DNA of 51,564 nt from Nitrospirota bacterium (GTDB lineage: Bacteria; Nitrospirota; Thermodesulfovibrionia; Thermodesulfovibrionales; Dissulfurispiraceae). Of this stretch, positions 21,514 to 32,858 are shown piece by piece. Numbering within the stretch: position 1 is the stretch's first letter; every line of letters begins with the position of its first letter. The notes under the pieces were generated by a model. That model saw nothing but the letters and a program-made list of their open reading frames with translations, was not told the origin of the DNA and did not search any database. The position numbers and the translations under genes were made by a program. The DNA lies in assembly GCA_015233365.1 (NCBI GenBank), contig JADFXU010000013.1, forward strand, positions 1 to 51,564. The letters are read 5' to 3'.

Positions 21514-21533
21514 ATGTAAGTGCCTGCTTACAT
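21514..21533. promoter_or_regulatory. Palindromic operator at the mdt operon transcription start
   Basis: ATGTAAG (21514-21520) and CTTACAT (21527-21533) form perfect 7-bp arms around TGCCTG. The palindrome begins eight bases downstream of the -10 box on the minus strand, so it covers the start of transcription. That is a typical place for a TetR- or MarR-type repressor. No such regulator gene is in the window. Confidence 0.6.
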
Positions 21534-21541
21534 TTGGTTAC

Positions 21542-21569
21542 TTTATAGCAGATAAGCGCACGTTGTCAA
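21542..21569 (-). promoter_or_regulatory. Sigma-70 promoter of the mdtABC operon
   Basis: On the minus strand TTGACA (21569-21564) is separated by 16 bp from TATAAA (21547-21542). It drives the efflux genes with a leader of about 200 nt. The 347-bp space 21333-21679 holds this promoter, the operator at 21514-21533 and the acs terminator at 21639-21662; nothing else was recognised in it. Confidence 0.65.
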
Positions 21570-21638
21570 TATCTGAAACACAAATGGGGAAAAGACATAA
21601 AAATTGTCTTTGGGGGCAAAGCGAAGGAGCGCAAACAA

Positions 21639-21662
21639 AAAGGCGGGGTCACCCCCGCCTTT
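21639..21662 (-). terminator. Intrinsic terminator of the first acs gene
   Basis: AAAGGCGGGG (21639-21648) pairs with CCCCGCCTTT around a TCAC loop. Read on the minus strand it is followed by TTTTTG. It lies 17 nt after the acs stop and separates that gene from the efflux operon promoter. Confidence 0.85.
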
Positions 21663-21679
21663 CTCAAAATAATTTATTC

Positions 21680-23656
<1,977 letters not shown>

Positions 23657-23724
23657 TCCTACTTCCTCCTCTAATCAGTATTATTACATCCCAAATTGGG
23701 CATTCCTATTTGCTTGTCACGAAG

Positions 23725-23815
23725 TTATAACAGTTATAAGCCTAGCAAGTTATGGGAGCTATAAGACTATCAGTATTATGCAACCTAAAAGTCGGCAAGG
23801 TTATGACAGCTATAA
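23725..23815. repeat. Four regularly spaced 15-bp dyads in the acs leader
   Basis: Dyads start at 23725, 23750, 23776 and 23801, i.e. 25, 26 and 25 bp apart. The first is a perfect palindrome TTATAAC-A-GTTATAA. The second and fourth (TTATGGGAGCTATAA, TTATGACAGCTATAA) are close variants and the third is degenerate (TTATGCAACCTAAAA). They lie between the consensus promoter at 23841-23869 and the acs start, so they are transcribed. Tandem operators for a cooperatively binding regulator are the likeliest reading. Confidence 0.65.
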
Positions 23816-23840
23816 TACCCTTCTATAAACAATAGAGAGG

Positions 23841-23869
23841 ATTATAGCATCTCTCCAAAACTCTGTCAA
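23841..23869 (-). promoter_or_regulatory. Perfect-consensus sigma-70 promoter of acs paralogue 1
   Basis: On the minus strand TTGACA (23869-23864), a 17-bp spacer and TATAAT (23846-23841) match the consensus exactly. Predicted transcription start is near 23834, giving a leader of about 178 nt that contains the four dyads. In the 395-bp gap 23657-24051, the part 23870-24051 shows nothing recognisable: no clear terminator for the acs gene upstream of it. Confidence 0.8.
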
Positions 23870-24051
23870 ATCGGAGATGTCAGTAACATCAAGTCAAAGT
23901 CAGTTCTATTTGGGACCGGATAAGACCTGAGGCAGAAAAAAAATAAAATGACAGTAATTGCTGTTGTATGAACAAGTTACAGGTGCGAGTTACATTGCCG
24001 CACGCACTATTTCAAGCGGTGCAGGAAACTGATTATGACCAGGGAATATCC

Positions 24052-26025
24052 TTAGAGCCTTCCTTTGAGAAGTTTGCCCACTGCTGAAGGATCGGCCAGT
24101 GTCGAAGTATCGCCCAGGTTTGAGACATCACCCACGGCAATCTTTCTGAGAATCCTTCTCATTATTTTGCCGCTCCTTGTCTTGGGCAGGCCCGGTGCAA
24201 ATTGCACTTTGTCCGGGCTCGCTATGGGGCCGATGACCGACCGCACATGCCCAATGAGTATTTTCTTAAGCTCTTCGGACGGCAGCTGTCCTTCTTTCAA
24301 CGTCACATATACATAGATTCCCTCGCCTTTTATCTCATGAGGAAACCCGACTACAGCAGCTTCAGCAACTGCTTCGTGGCTGAGCAGAGCTGATTCCACT
24401 TCAGCCGTACCGAGTCTGTGTCCCGAGATATTAATAACATCGTCAATTCTTCCCATAAGCCAATAATCGCCTTCGCTATCAACGCGTGCCCCGTCACCGG
24501 TGAAATACATGCCCGGCAACCTCGAGAAATAGATTTCTTTGATCCGTTCGTTTTCAGGGTCGCCATAAGTGCCCCTGAGCATGCCGGGCCAGGGTTTCAG
24601 GATAACCAGATAACCCCCTTCATTAGGACCTGCAGGAGAGCCGTCTTCCTTAACCACAGCCGGAACAACTCCGGGAAACGGCTTGTTGGCCGAACCGGGT
24701 TTCAGCGTCATCGCGCCGGGGAGGGGAGTAATAAGAATCCCTCCGGTTTCGGTCTGCCACCATGTATCGAGGATCGGCAGTTTGCCCTTTCCGATATAAG
24801 TGTGATACCACATCCATGCTTCCGGATTTAAAAGTTCCCCTACGCTCCCCAGTAATCTCAGGGAAGACAGATCGTGTTTTGTGACCCAGCTTTCGCCCTG
24901 TCTCATAAGTGCCTTAATTGCTGTAGGCGCGGTATAGAAGATGCTTACCCGGTGCTTGTCGCAAATATCCCATAATCTGCCGGGATTGGGGTACGTAGGA
25001 ATCCCCTCGAACATGAGGGTTGTTGCTCCATTGCTCAGAGGACCGTATACAATATAACTGTGTCCGGTGACCCAACCTATATCACCGGTGCAGAAATATA
25101 TATCACCGTCACGGTAATCGAATACCCATTTGAAAGTGAGATTGGCAAACAACAGATAGCCGCCTACCGTATGCAGCACGCCCTTCGGTTTTCCGGTTGA
25201 GCCGGAAGTATAAAGAATAAAAAGCGGATCTTCCGCATCCATTTCTTCAGGCTTGCAATAGTTCCCTATATCGGCAGCGTTCATTTCATTATGCCACCAC
25301 AGGTCCCTGCCCGGCTCCATGTCAACCTCATCCGTCCGTTTTACCACTATCACTTTTTCGATGGTGGGGCACTCCAGAAGGGCGATATCACAATTTGCCT
25401 TAAGAGGCATGTGACGGCCCCCCCTGACGCCCCTGTCTGCAGTTATCAGGAGCCTGGCTTTGCAGTCCTGTATTCTGTCCCGGAGCGAGTGGGCACTGAA
25501 ACCGCTGAGCACGACATTGTGAATTGCCCCGATCCTCGCACAGGCAAGCATCGAAATGACAAGCTCGGGGATCATGGGCAGGTAAATCGTGACCCTGTCA
25601 CCCTTATTCACTGCATGTTTCTTGAGGACATTTGCGAATTTGTTGACTTCATAATAGAGCTGCTGATAAGTATATGTTTTATAGCTTCCGCCGTCGTCCG
25701 ACTCCCATATCAGCGCAGCCTTGGTCCGCATCGGGGTATTTATAAACCTGTCGAGACAATTGAAAGACGCATTCAGTTTGCCTCCGCTAAACCACTTTAC
25801 ATAGGGCTTATCAAAGTTCCATTCCAGGACCTTGTCCCATTTCTTAAACCAGTCAAGCTGCTTTTCCGCCATCTCGGCCCAGAACCCTTCAGGGTCGTCC
25901 ACAGATCTCCTGTAGATATTCTCATATTCCTCAATGCTTTTTATATGAGCATTTTCGCTGATTTCAGGCAATGGCGGGAAAGCCCTTTTTTCAGCCGATA
26001 ATACTTCAATGCTCTCATTAGACAT
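24052..26025 (-). CDS. acsA: Acetyl-CoA synthetase, paralogue 2 (AcuBC-linked)
   Basis: Start set at 26025, where AAGGAGG precedes MSNESIEV; the open frame to 26133 runs into acuB and is not used. The 657-residue protein carries [25 protein letters not shown] and [11 protein letters not shown] with the regulatory Lys. It is nearly colinear with paralogue 1; one visible difference is GELLNPEAW in place of GEPINPEAW. It is the third gene of acuC-acuB-acsA, 16 nt after acuB. That context points to control of this enzyme by reversible lysine acetylation. Confidence 0.95.
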   Translation of the reverse strand: MSNESIEVLSAEKRAFPPLPEISENAHIKSIEEYENIYRRSVDDPEGFWAEMAEKQLDWFKKWDKVLEWNFDKPYVKWFSGGKLNASFNCLDRFINTPMRTKAALIWESDDGGSYKTYTYQQLYYEVNKFANVLKKHAVNKGDRVTIYLPMIPELVISMLACARIGAIHNVVLSGFSAHSLRDRIQDCKARLLITADRGVRGGRHMPLKANCDIALLECPTIEKVIVVKRTDEVDMEPGRDLWWHNEMNAADIGNYCKPEEMDAEDPLFILYTSGSTGKPKGVLHTVGGYLLFANLTFKWVFDYRDGDIYFCTGDIGWVTGHSYIVYGPLSNGATTLMFEGIPTYPNPGRLWDICDKHRVSIFYTAPTAIKALMRQGESWVTKHDLSSLRLLGSVGELLNPEAWMWYHTYIGKGKLPILDTWWQTETGGILITPLPGAMTLKPGSANKPFPGVVPAVVKEDGSPAGPNEGGYLVILKPWPGMLRGTYGDPENERIKEIYFSRLPGMYFTGDGARVDSEGDYWLMGRIDDVINISGHRLGTAEVESALLSHEAVAEAAVVGFPHEIKGEGIYVYVTLKEGQLPSEELKKILIGHVRSVIGPIASPDKVQFAPGLPKTRSGKIMRRILRKIAVGDVSNLGDTSTLADPSAVGKLLKGRL

Positions 26026-26041
26026 TCCTGATTCCTCCTTC

Positions 26042-26716
26042 TCAACTCTTCCGGGTCTGATCGAGTGACCATTCCATAGGATCGAGCAGCGTGTATCCCA
26101 TGTTCTCAAGTTTTCTTTTAACCTTTGCGACATTTACGGTCAACAAGTATGGGAAAACAGCCCTCTTGCCTTTTTCCCAGTGCCTGGCAACAAGAATGCT
26201 GCCGAAGGGTATCCCCTCTTCGGTAATTGCATCCACGATTTTCTTCATTTGCCCCAATTTCTCTTCCACAACAAGACACAGTAGAGTCCCGGGTTCTTCA
26301 ATCCCAAGCACATTGATAAAAGCGCGGACCAGATCGCGGGTCGAGATAATTCCCTTCAAATTCCCATCCCGGTCCACAACAGGTAATGCTCCTTTGTTAC
26401 TCTTATGCATCAGCAAAAGCGCATCCTCAAGAGTGTCCATGGGAGAAATGGTGGTCACCTTTTTATTCATTACATCCCCAACCTTAAGCGCGGAGATTCG
26501 TTGTAATTCCTTTGGGTCTTCCCTGCAGGTGGAAAAGACAGACGGCAGGGCGCTTCGCAAATCACGGTCGGTAATAATCCCGACCACCTTATTATTTTCA
26601 TCGACCACCGGCAGATGCCTGATACCGTTCTCTTCCATCTTTCCCCGTGCTTCGAGTATGCCGGCTTCAGGTCCAATTGTAATAACCCTTCGCGTCATCG
26701 TTTTATTGATAAACAT
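26042..26716 (-). CDS. acuB: AcuB-like CBS-ACT protein
   Basis: 224 residues with two CBS domains in tandem (about 7-60 with ITDRDLR, and 77-133 with [10 protein letters not shown]). An ACT-like domain follows from about 140 to 215 ([19 protein letters not shown]...). CBS pairs bind adenosine nucleotides such as AMP or ATP. In Bacillus the acuABC operon next to acsA governs acetyl-CoA synthetase activity, AcuB being the least understood member. Here the gene sits between the deacetylase gene (11 nt before) and acsA (16 nt after), so the three are surely cotranscribed. The ATG at 26716 follows GAAAGGGGG. Confidence 0.9.
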   Translation of the reverse strand: MFINKTMTRRVITIGPEAGILEARGKMEENGIRHLPVVDENNKVVGIITDRDLRSALPSVFSTCREDPKELQRISALKVGDVMNKKVTTISPMDTLEDALLLMHKSNKGALPVVDRDGNLKGIISTRDLVRAFINVLGIEEPGTLLCLVVEEKLGQMKKIVDAITEEGIPFGSILVARHWEKGKRAVFPYLLTVNVAKVKRKLENMGYTLLDPMEWSLDQTRKS

Positions 26717-26727
26717 GGTACCCCCTT

Positions 26728-27714
26728 TCAGGCTTTGCTGCCGAGCAGAATTTCAACATGATTTCTTGCCAGTTCGGACAGACGGCTCACTGCGTATCCC
26801 CCCTCGAGAACAGAGATAAGCCGTCCACCCGAATATTTGTCGGCCATCCCGACAATATTTTCCATAATCCATGAAAAGCACTCCGTCGAAAGCTTTATAT
26901 CAGACATATCATCGTCAACATGGGCATCGAAACCTGCGGAAACAAGAATCACTTCAGGCTTAAACTCCTCGAAAGCGGGAAACAGGTCTTTTTCAAGCAA
27001 TGCTTTATACTCCGCATCTCCCCAGCCCGGCAGCACCGGAGAATTCAGTGTGAATCCGTAGCCCTCGCCCGTTCCCTTCTCAAAATCCCTGCCGGTGCCT
27101 GGATAGGAAAATGAAGGATGCTCATGGATGGAATAGTAAAATACTGAAGGATCATCTTCAAAAATATTCTGGGTGCCGTTGCCGTGATGAACATCAAAAT
27201 CCACAATCCCCACACGCTGCAACTTCCATTTGCGGCGCAGATACCTGGCTGCAATGGCAACATTGTTGAAATAACAAAAACCCATGACCTTGCTCACTTC
27301 CGCATGATGTCCCGGGGGCCTGACAGCGCAGAAGGCATTGTCTATCTCCCCCTCCATCACGAGGTCAACCGTATGTAGAATGCCGCCCACTGCCAGCATC
27401 GCGGTTTCAAAGGTCTCTCTGCACATTTTGTTATCAGGATGATCAAGCTCGTTCATCCCCCAAAGACATGCTTCTTCAAAGCGCATTATGAGTTTGATGC
27501 TGTGCACAATCTCTATCCACGCCTGGTCGGCGCGGCTGGCCTTTATAAGTCTCACTTTGGAGATAAGGCCCGCCTCTTCAAGCCCCTTGTAGATCGCGAG
27601 CAGTCGTGCGGAACACTCCGGATGTTCGGGCCCGGTGTCGTGGAGCAGAAACCGTTCGTCGTACAGAAACCCTGTCCTTCTCATTGCGTGATTGGCCGCC
27701 CTGAAATTCTTCAC
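26728..27714 (-). CDS. acuC: AcuC-like class I/II histone-deacetylase-fold protein
   Basis: 328 residues. Zinc-dependent deacetylase motifs are intact: RPPGHHAE with the catalytic His pair, VDFDVHHGNGTQ with Asp and His zinc ligands, and SAGFDAHVDD with the third ligand Asp. In Bacillus, AcuC removes the acetyl group from the active-site Lys of AcsA and so reactivates it. Gene order with acuB and acsA supports the same role. The start is uncertain: GTG at 27714 or ATG at 27684; neither has a clear ribosome site. Only about 10 nt separate the GTG from the T-tract of the upstream terminator, leaving little room for a separate promoter. Confidence 0.9.
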   Translation of the reverse strand: MKNFRAANHAMRRTGFLYDERFLLHDTGPEHPECSARLLAIYKGLEEAGLISKVRLIKASRADQAWIEIVHSIKLIMRFEEACLWGMNELDHPDNKMCRETFETAMLAVGGILHTVDLVMEGEIDNAFCAVRPPGHHAEVSKVMGFCYFNNVAIAARYLRRKWKLQRVGIVDFDVHHGNGTQNIFEDDPSVFYYSIHEHPSFSYPGTGRDFEKGTGEGYGFTLNSPVLPGWGDAEYKALLEKDLFPAFEEFKPEVILVSAGFDAHVDDDMSDIKLSTECFSWIMENIVGMADKYSGGRLISVLEGGYAVSRLSELARNHVEILLGSKA

Positions 27715-27718
27715 TTTT

Positions 27719-27755
27719 AAAAAAATACGGGAGGGGGTGGCTCCCCCTCCCGTAT
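27719..27755 (-). terminator. Terminator/attenuator between acs paralogue 3 and acuC
   Basis: ATACGGGAGGGGG (27725-27737) pairs perfectly with 27743-27755 around a 5-nt loop, a 13-bp stem. On the minus strand it is followed by a run of seven T. It ends the third acs gene, but acuC starts immediately beyond it, so partial read-through may set acuC-acuB-acsA expression. Confidence 0.85.
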
Positions 27756-27828
27756 ACTTTAAAACTTATCCGCTGATTTTTTCTACCCTGTTAAAACCAG
27801 CTTGCTGATTCTACGTCCGAATCGAAGT

Positions 27829-29895
27829 CTAAGGTATTACCGGCTTGCCTTCCTCTCCCTGCACCATCTTTGTGATCAATTCGACGATTTCAGGGTTAGC
27901 CAGTGTCATAACGTCGCCGACATCCGTGCCGTTGGAAATAGCGCCGAGCACTCTGCGCATGATCTTTCCTGAGCGGGTCTTCGGCATGTCAGGCACAATC
28001 CAGACTTTCCTTGGCCGCGCAATAGCGCCGATTTCCCTTACAATAGCGGCTGAAATCGCCTTGGCAAGTTCAGGGGTCGATTTAATTCCAGGTTTCAAGG
28101 CAATATACAGATCAGGTTCTTTCCCTTTGATTTCATGCTTCACCGGAACAACGGCAGCTTCCGCGACTTCCGGAACAGTGAGTGCGGCTGACTCGATTTC
28201 CTTGGTCCCCAGTCTGTGACCGGAAACATTGATAACATCGTCGATCCTGCCCAATATGCGGACATATCCGTCAGCAGCAACAACAGCAGCATCACCGGTA
28301 AGGTACGGCCAATCTCTCCAGTCTTTGCTCTTCGGGTTTTTGCAGTACCTCTCAAAATACGTCCTGACAAACCGGTCGCGGTCTCCCCATATAGTCTGGA
28401 ACATGCCGGGCCACGGGTTCTGGATGCAGATATTTCCCGCTTTACCTGAGCCTGCCGGGACTATATTTCCATCATTGTCATAAACAATCGGGTGAATACC
28501 GGGCACTCCTGGACCTGCGCTGCCGGGCTTCATCGGCTTTATTGCCGGCACTGTGCTGCACAGGAAGCCTCCGTTCTCGGTCTGCCACCATGTATCGACA
28601 ATGATGGCTTCGCCCTTACCGACTTCCTTGTAATACCATTTCCAGACTTCGGGCTCGATCGGCTCTCCAACCGTGGTCATATGTTTGAAATGATAAGTGT
28701 ACTTCTTCGGCTCATCAGGCCCGACCTTTCTCAGCGCCCTGATAGCGGTAGGCGCCGTATGGAAGATGTTGACATCCAGGTTCTGTGCGATTCTCCAGCA
28801 TCTGCCGGCATCCGGGTAGGTAGGAACGCCTTCAAAAATAACACTCGACGCAGCAAGAGAAAGAGGCCCATAAACAATATATGAATGGCCCGTAATCCAT
28901 CCTATGTCAGCCATACACCAATAAACATCCGTCGGATGGATGTCCTGAATATATTTGGATGTACCGGTCACATAGGCAAGGAATCCACCGGTGCTGTGCT
29001 GGCATCCCTTGGGCTTTCCGGTTGTGCCGCTCGTATACATCAGGAATAGCGGCGCTTCGGCAGGCATCTGGACCGGATCAATCCTTGCTCCGTAATGTTT
29101 CTTCAACATGTCATTAATAATAAGGTCGCGGCCTTCGACCAAAGGTGTCTTTGCAGAATATTTGCCTGGATAGCGCTGCCATATCAGGACTTTTTTGACC
29201 TTCTTGCCGTCTTTTGCCGCATCATCACAAGCGATATCGGCTTTTTCTTTATGGTCCTGGAGCTGACCGCTCCTGTAATACGCGTCCATCGTTATCAGGT
29301 AATCGCTCCCTGAGTCGACAATTCTGTCAGCGCAAGCCCTTCCGCTGAACCCGCCAAACACCTGGGAGTGGATGATGCCGAGCCTCGCGCACGCAAGCAT
29401 TGTGACCGGAAGTTCTCCAACCATCGGCAGATGGAGTGTGACCCTGTCTCCTGCCTTCAGGCCGAGGTCGTTCTTTAGAATCGACGCAAACTCGTTCACC
29501 CTGACATAGAGTTCCTGGTAGGTAATATGCTCTACTTTCTCATCTTCGGGTTCAGGGACAAAATGGATTGCAGTTTTGTTCTTGTACTGTGCCAGATGCC
29601 TGTCAATGCAGTTATAGCTTGCATTGATGAGCCCGCCCTTGAAAAACTTGTAGCAGGGAGCATCGCTCGTGTCGAGGATTGTGTCCCAATACTTGTACCA
29701 GGTCAGCATATCTGCATACTCTTTCCAGTATTCCGGGCATTTGTCCAGGGCCATACGGTCGTAAACAGCCGGATCCGTCATGTTTGCCTGGGCAATGAAT
29801 TGCGCTGAGGGGTAAACAAACCCCTCTTCTGCCCAATGCACCGCAATTTCAGCTTCAGACGTTTCGATACTTTCACCCTTTTCTTTTTCGCTCAT
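27829..29895 (-). CDS. acsA: Acetyl-CoA synthetase, paralogue 3
   Basis: 688 residues, longer and clearly more divergent than the two copies downstream. It has MYTSGTTGKPKGCQHS, the acetate-pocket Trp in [27 protein letters not shown] and [11 protein letters not shown]. It lacks the N-terminal MAEKQLxWxKKWDKVLxW version of its neighbours, having ADMLTWYKYWDTILDTSD instead, which is closer to other AcsA lineages. The start has AGGAGGAAGAGG 3-14 nt upstream. Together with the AcuBC-linked gene it forms an acs-terminator-acuC-acuB-acs array. Acetate is the likely substrate; propionate is possible. Confidence 0.95.
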   Translation of the reverse strand: MSEKEKGESIETSEAEIAVHWAEEGFVYPSAQFIAQANMTDPAVYDRMALDKCPEYWKEYADMLTWYKYWDTILDTSDAPCYKFFKGGLINASYNCIDRHLAQYKNKTAIHFVPEPEDEKVEHITYQELYVRVNEFASILKNDLGLKAGDRVTLHLPMVGELPVTMLACARLGIIHSQVFGGFSGRACADRIVDSGSDYLITMDAYYRSGQLQDHKEKADIACDDAAKDGKKVKKVLIWQRYPGKYSAKTPLVEGRDLIINDMLKKHYGARIDPVQMPAEAPLFLMYTSGTTGKPKGCQHSTGGFLAYVTGTSKYIQDIHPTDVYWCMADIGWITGHSYIVYGPLSLAASSVIFEGVPTYPDAGRCWRIAQNLDVNIFHTAPTAIRALRKVGPDEPKKYTYHFKHMTTVGEPIEPEVWKWYYKEVGKGEAIIVDTWWQTENGGFLCSTVPAIKPMKPGSAGPGVPGIHPIVYDNDGNIVPAGSGKAGNICIQNPWPGMFQTIWGDRDRFVRTYFERYCKNPKSKDWRDWPYLTGDAAVVAADGYVRILGRIDDVINVSGHRLGTKEIESAALTVPEVAEAAVVPVKHEIKGKEPDLYIALKPGIKSTPELAKAISAAIVREIGAIARPRKVWIVPDMPKTRSGKIMRRVLGAISNGTDVGDVMTLANPEIVELITKMVQGEEGKPVIP

Positions 29896-30236
29896 ACACC
29901 TCTTCCTCCTTTTATTTTAAGTTGGTACGGAAAGTGTGCGAATAAACGGAATTTTCTGCCAGCCCCGTAGTTTAAAAAATCACTTCTCTTTTGTCAATAA
30001 AAAAATATTATCAATACAATCATTTAAATTTATTCCGTATTATACTGAATATTCCTCAGTTTGTCTCTATATTATTTTGTGTCCATCAAAAAAACCTGTA
30101 AAACAATCACTTAAGTGTCCAGAAAAGTCGGCGACACAAAAAAGGACTTACCCCTGATAACAATCCATAAAAGGGGTAAGTCCCTAAAAAACCAGACAAT
30201 AGCGTGCTTACTAGAGAGGCCTGCTACAGGCCTTTT
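29896..30236. other. 341-bp intergenic region between acs paralogue 3 and gyrA
   Basis: Very AT-rich in 29980-30100, where the acs promoter must lie, but no single hexamer pair stands out. The gyrA terminator occupies 30144-30183. A second hairpin AGGCCTG-CTA-CAGGCCT at 30217-30233 lies just past the gyrA stop. No coding sequence is supported. Confidence 0.6.
30144..30183 (-). terminator. gyrA terminator
   Basis: GGACTTACCCCT (30144-30155) pairs perfectly with 30172-30183, a 12-bp stem with a 16-nt loop. On the minus strand the stem is followed by TTTTTTG. It lies about 55 nt beyond the gyrA stop. Confidence 0.75.
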
Positions 30237-32648
30237 TCATTCCTCGACTACCCTTCCGATGCTTACAATCCGGTCTTCTTCTTCAATATCCATAAGTTTG
30301 ACTCCCTGGGTATTTCTTCCAAGCACAGAAATGTTGCGGGCAACCATCCTTATCAATTTTCCGGCATTGGTGATAAGGACCACCTCATCTTCATCTCTTA
30401 CCTGGAGAAGGCCGACGGCATTTCCGCCTCTCTCCACCACTTTAATCGAAATGACTCCTTTGCCGCCGCGGCCATGGACCGGATATTCCCCGATTTCGGT
30501 CCTCTTGCCCAGACCTTTTTCAGTCACAGTCAGGAGACCCATTTTTTCCTCGACCACGTTGGCGGAAACAACTTCATCGTCTTTGCCCAGACGAATACCT
30601 ATTACGCCCCTGGCAGTCCGTCCGACTGCCCTGGCATCGTCCTCCCTGAAGCGGGCGGCAAGCCCTCCTCTGGTGCCGATAATGATGTCATTGTTCCCAG
30701 AAGTCTTTTTAACAGCAATGAGCTCGTCGCCTTCGTCAAGTGTCACAGCTATTATTCCCTTTGCCCGGGGATTACTGTATTCGCTGAGCTTTGTCTTTTT
30801 CACAATGCCCGCCTTGGTGAACATCATCAGATACCCCTCGTTGAAGTCTTTGACATTCAGGGCCGTGGTTATCCGTTCTCCCTCTGAAAGCGAAAGGACG
30901 TTGATAAGGGCCTTGCCTTTTGCTGCGCGTCCTGCCTCGGGTATCTGGTATATCTTCAGCCAGTAAAGCCTGCCTTTATTGCTGAAAAAGAGCATGTAAT
31001 CGTGAGTAGAGCCTATAAAAAGCTGTTCAACGAAATCCTCTTCCCTGGTCTCCATGCCTGTAAGGCCCTTGCCTCCGCGGCGCTGGCTTCTGTATATCGA
31101 CAGCGGGTTCCTTTTAATGTACCCGTTATGGGAAACGGTTATCACCATTTCCTCCTCGGTTATAAGGTCCTCAATAGTAAGGTCCGCTGTTTCAGGGACT
31201 ATCTCAGTCCTTCTCTCGTCAGCGTATTTGCTTTTGACCTCTACAAGCTCGTCCCTGATGATCCTGGACACAAGGGCATCGCTCCCGAGTATTGCCTTTA
31301 ATCTGTCTATCTCTTTCAAAGTCTCTTCGTAATCTTTTATGATCTTGTCGCGCTCAAGGCCGGTCAGGCGTTGCAGGCGCATATCCAGGATCGCCTGCGC
31401 CTGGATCTGTGTAAGCAGATAGTTGGTCATCAAGCCCGTTTTGGCTTCCTCGGGGGTCTTCGACCTTCTTATGAGGCTTATGATTTCATCAAGGTTGTCA
31501 AGTGCTATCTTGAGCCCTTCGAGTATATGGGCTTTTTCTTCAGCCTTGCGCAATTCAAAACGCGTCCTGCGGAGAACAACGTTTCTGCGGTGCTGCAGAA
31601 ATTTATCCAGCATTTCCTTTAGCGTCAGAACAAGGGGCTTTCCTTCAACAATAGCAAGCATAATGACGCCGAAGGTGGATTCCATTGCAGTGTGTTTGTA
31701 TAAATTGTTGAGTATTACCTGGGCCATCTCTCCGCGCTTTATTTCGACCACCACCCGTATGCCGTCCCTGTCGGATTCATCCCTTATATCTGAAATGCCC
31801 TCAATACGCTTCTCGCGGACCAGTTCAGCTATCTTTTCGATGAGACGCGCCTTATTGACCTGGTAGGGAAGTTCAGTAACAATGATGCTTTCATTGCCGC
31901 GGGCCTCCCGTTCAATCAATACCTTCGCGCGCACCTTGATCAACCCCTTGCCGCTGTTATAGGCGCTGACAATTCCTTCCGTTCCGTGAATAATCGCGCC
32001 GGTGGGAAAGTCGGGTCCTTTAATAACTGTCATCAGATCATTGATCGTGACCTGGGAGTTATCAAGCAGCATGATCAGGCCGTCCGTAACCTCACCGAGA
32101 TTATGGGGCGGGATATTGGTCGCCATGCCGACCGCGATGCCTGCCGAGCCATTGACAAGTAGATTGGGGACTCTTGTTGGCAGCACTGCAGGCTCTTCAG
32201 TGGTCTCATCAAAATTGGGGGTAAAATCGACAGTTTCCTTGTCTATATCGGCAAGCAGCTCTTCAGCTATCTTTGCCAGGCGGGCTTCGGTATAGCGGTA
32301 TGCCGCTGCAGGGTCTCCGTCAATGGAGCCGAAATTACCCTGCCCGTCAACAAGCATATACCGCATATTAAAATCCTGTGCCAACCGCACCATTGCATCG
32401 TAAACAGCAGAGTCGCCATGAGGGTGGTATTTTTTCAAAACTTCGCCTACAACACCGGCGCTCTTTGAGTATTTCTTATTGGGCAGGAGCCCTTCCCTGA
32501 ACATAGCATAGAGAATTCTCCTCTGGACCGGCTTGAGCCCGTCCCTCACTTCAGGCAGCGCCCTGCCTATGATTACGCTCATTGCGTAATCCAGGTAACT
32601 GACTTTCATCTCTTCTTCTATACTGATCGATACCTTGGATTGCAACAT
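30237..32648 (-). CDS. gyrA: DNA gyrase subunit A
   Basis: 803 residues. Catalytic Tyr119 lies in [11 protein letters not shown]. The GyrA-box [10 protein letters not shown] in the C-terminal pinwheel marks it as gyrase rather than ParC. With GyrB it introduces negative supercoils using ATP. In the quinolone-resistance region, Ser80 and Asp84 (E. coli 83 and 87) are the sensitive-type residues. There is no long acidic tail. The start has GAGAGG about 7 nt upstream, and a TATAAT lies at 32688-32683 on the minus strand. gyrB is not in the window. Confidence 0.97.
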   Translation of the reverse strand: MLQSKVSISIEEEMKVSYLDYAMSVIIGRALPEVRDGLKPVQRRILYAMFREGLLPNKKYSKSAGVVGEVLKKYHPHGDSAVYDAMVRLAQDFNMRYMLVDGQGNFGSIDGDPAAAYRYTEARLAKIAEELLADIDKETVDFTPNFDETTEEPAVLPTRVPNLLVNGSAGIAVGMATNIPPHNLGEVTDGLIMLLDNSQVTINDLMTVIKGPDFPTGAIIHGTEGIVSAYNSGKGLIKVRAKVLIEREARGNESIIVTELPYQVNKARLIEKIAELVREKRIEGISDIRDESDRDGIRVVVEIKRGEMAQVILNNLYKHTAMESTFGVIMLAIVEGKPLVLTLKEMLDKFLQHRRNVVLRRTRFELRKAEEKAHILEGLKIALDNLDEIISLIRRSKTPEEAKTGLMTNYLLTQIQAQAILDMRLQRLTGLERDKIIKDYEETLKEIDRLKAILGSDALVSRIIRDELVEVKSKYADERRTEIVPETADLTIEDLITEEEMVITVSHNGYIKRNPLSIYRSQRRGGKGLTGMETREEDFVEQLFIGSTHDYMLFFSNKGRLYWLKIYQIPEAGRAAKGKALINVLSLSEGERITTALNVKDFNEGYLMMFTKAGIVKKTKLSEYSNPRAKGIIAVTLDEGDELIAVKKTSGNNDIIIGTRGGLAARFREDDARAVGRTARGVIGIRLGKDDEVVSANVVEEKMGLLTVTEKGLGKRTEIGEYPVHGRGGKGVISIKVVERGGNAVGLLQVRDEDEVVLITNAGKLIRMVARNISVLGRNTQGVKLMDIEEEDRIVSIGRVVEE

Positions 32649-32682
32649 TCAATTCCTCTCTTTATCCATGAAATGACCTGTT

Positions 32683-32688
32683 ATTATA
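32683..32688 (-). promoter_or_regulatory. gyrA -10 box
   Basis: TATAAT on the minus strand, 34 nt upstream of the gyrA ATG, with a leader containing GAGAGG. The -35 element is not clear. Confidence 0.5.
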
Positions 32689-32705
32689 ACATATTGATAG
32701 TTTGA

Positions 32706-32745
32706 GAAAAACTCTCTACCCGGGACAGAGTCCGCAGAGTTTTTC
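32706..32745 (-). terminator. Possible terminator of the hsd/HipA/DUF3037 operon
   Basis: GAAAAACTCT (32706-32715) is complementary to AGAGTTTTTC (32736-32745), and a small inner stem GGAC/GTCC sits in the loop. On the minus strand the 3' arm ends in five T, although these are paired. It lies about 115 nt after the DUF3037 stop. Confidence 0.4.
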
Positions 32746-32858
32746 CTCTGTGTTCTCCTGTGGGTTTCGAGCGGGAATCCTTAAAGGTGACAGGTCAAAT
32801 AGTACGGCAACGGCAGCAAAAGCCAATACCCAGACCTGCCCCTTTAACTTCAAAGAGC

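Noticed and set aside
23725-23815. CRISPR or replication iterons
   Set aside because: Cores are only 15 bp, diverged, with 10-11-bp gaps; the position between promoter and acs fits operators better. No replication gene is nearby.
25291-26001. 236-codon plus-strand frame opposite acs paralogue 2
   Set aside because: It is a codon-bias shadow; a similar shadow frame occurs at the same place opposite paralogue 1.
26026-26133. Longer N terminus of acs paralogue 2
   Set aside because: It would run back into acuB and lacks a ribosome site, while AAGGAGG precedes the ATG at 26025 and the paralogue starts equivalently.
30217-30237. Plus-strand terminator (AGGCCTG hairpin plus T-tract)
   Set aside because: No plus-strand gene precedes it; on the minus strand it lacks a T-tract.
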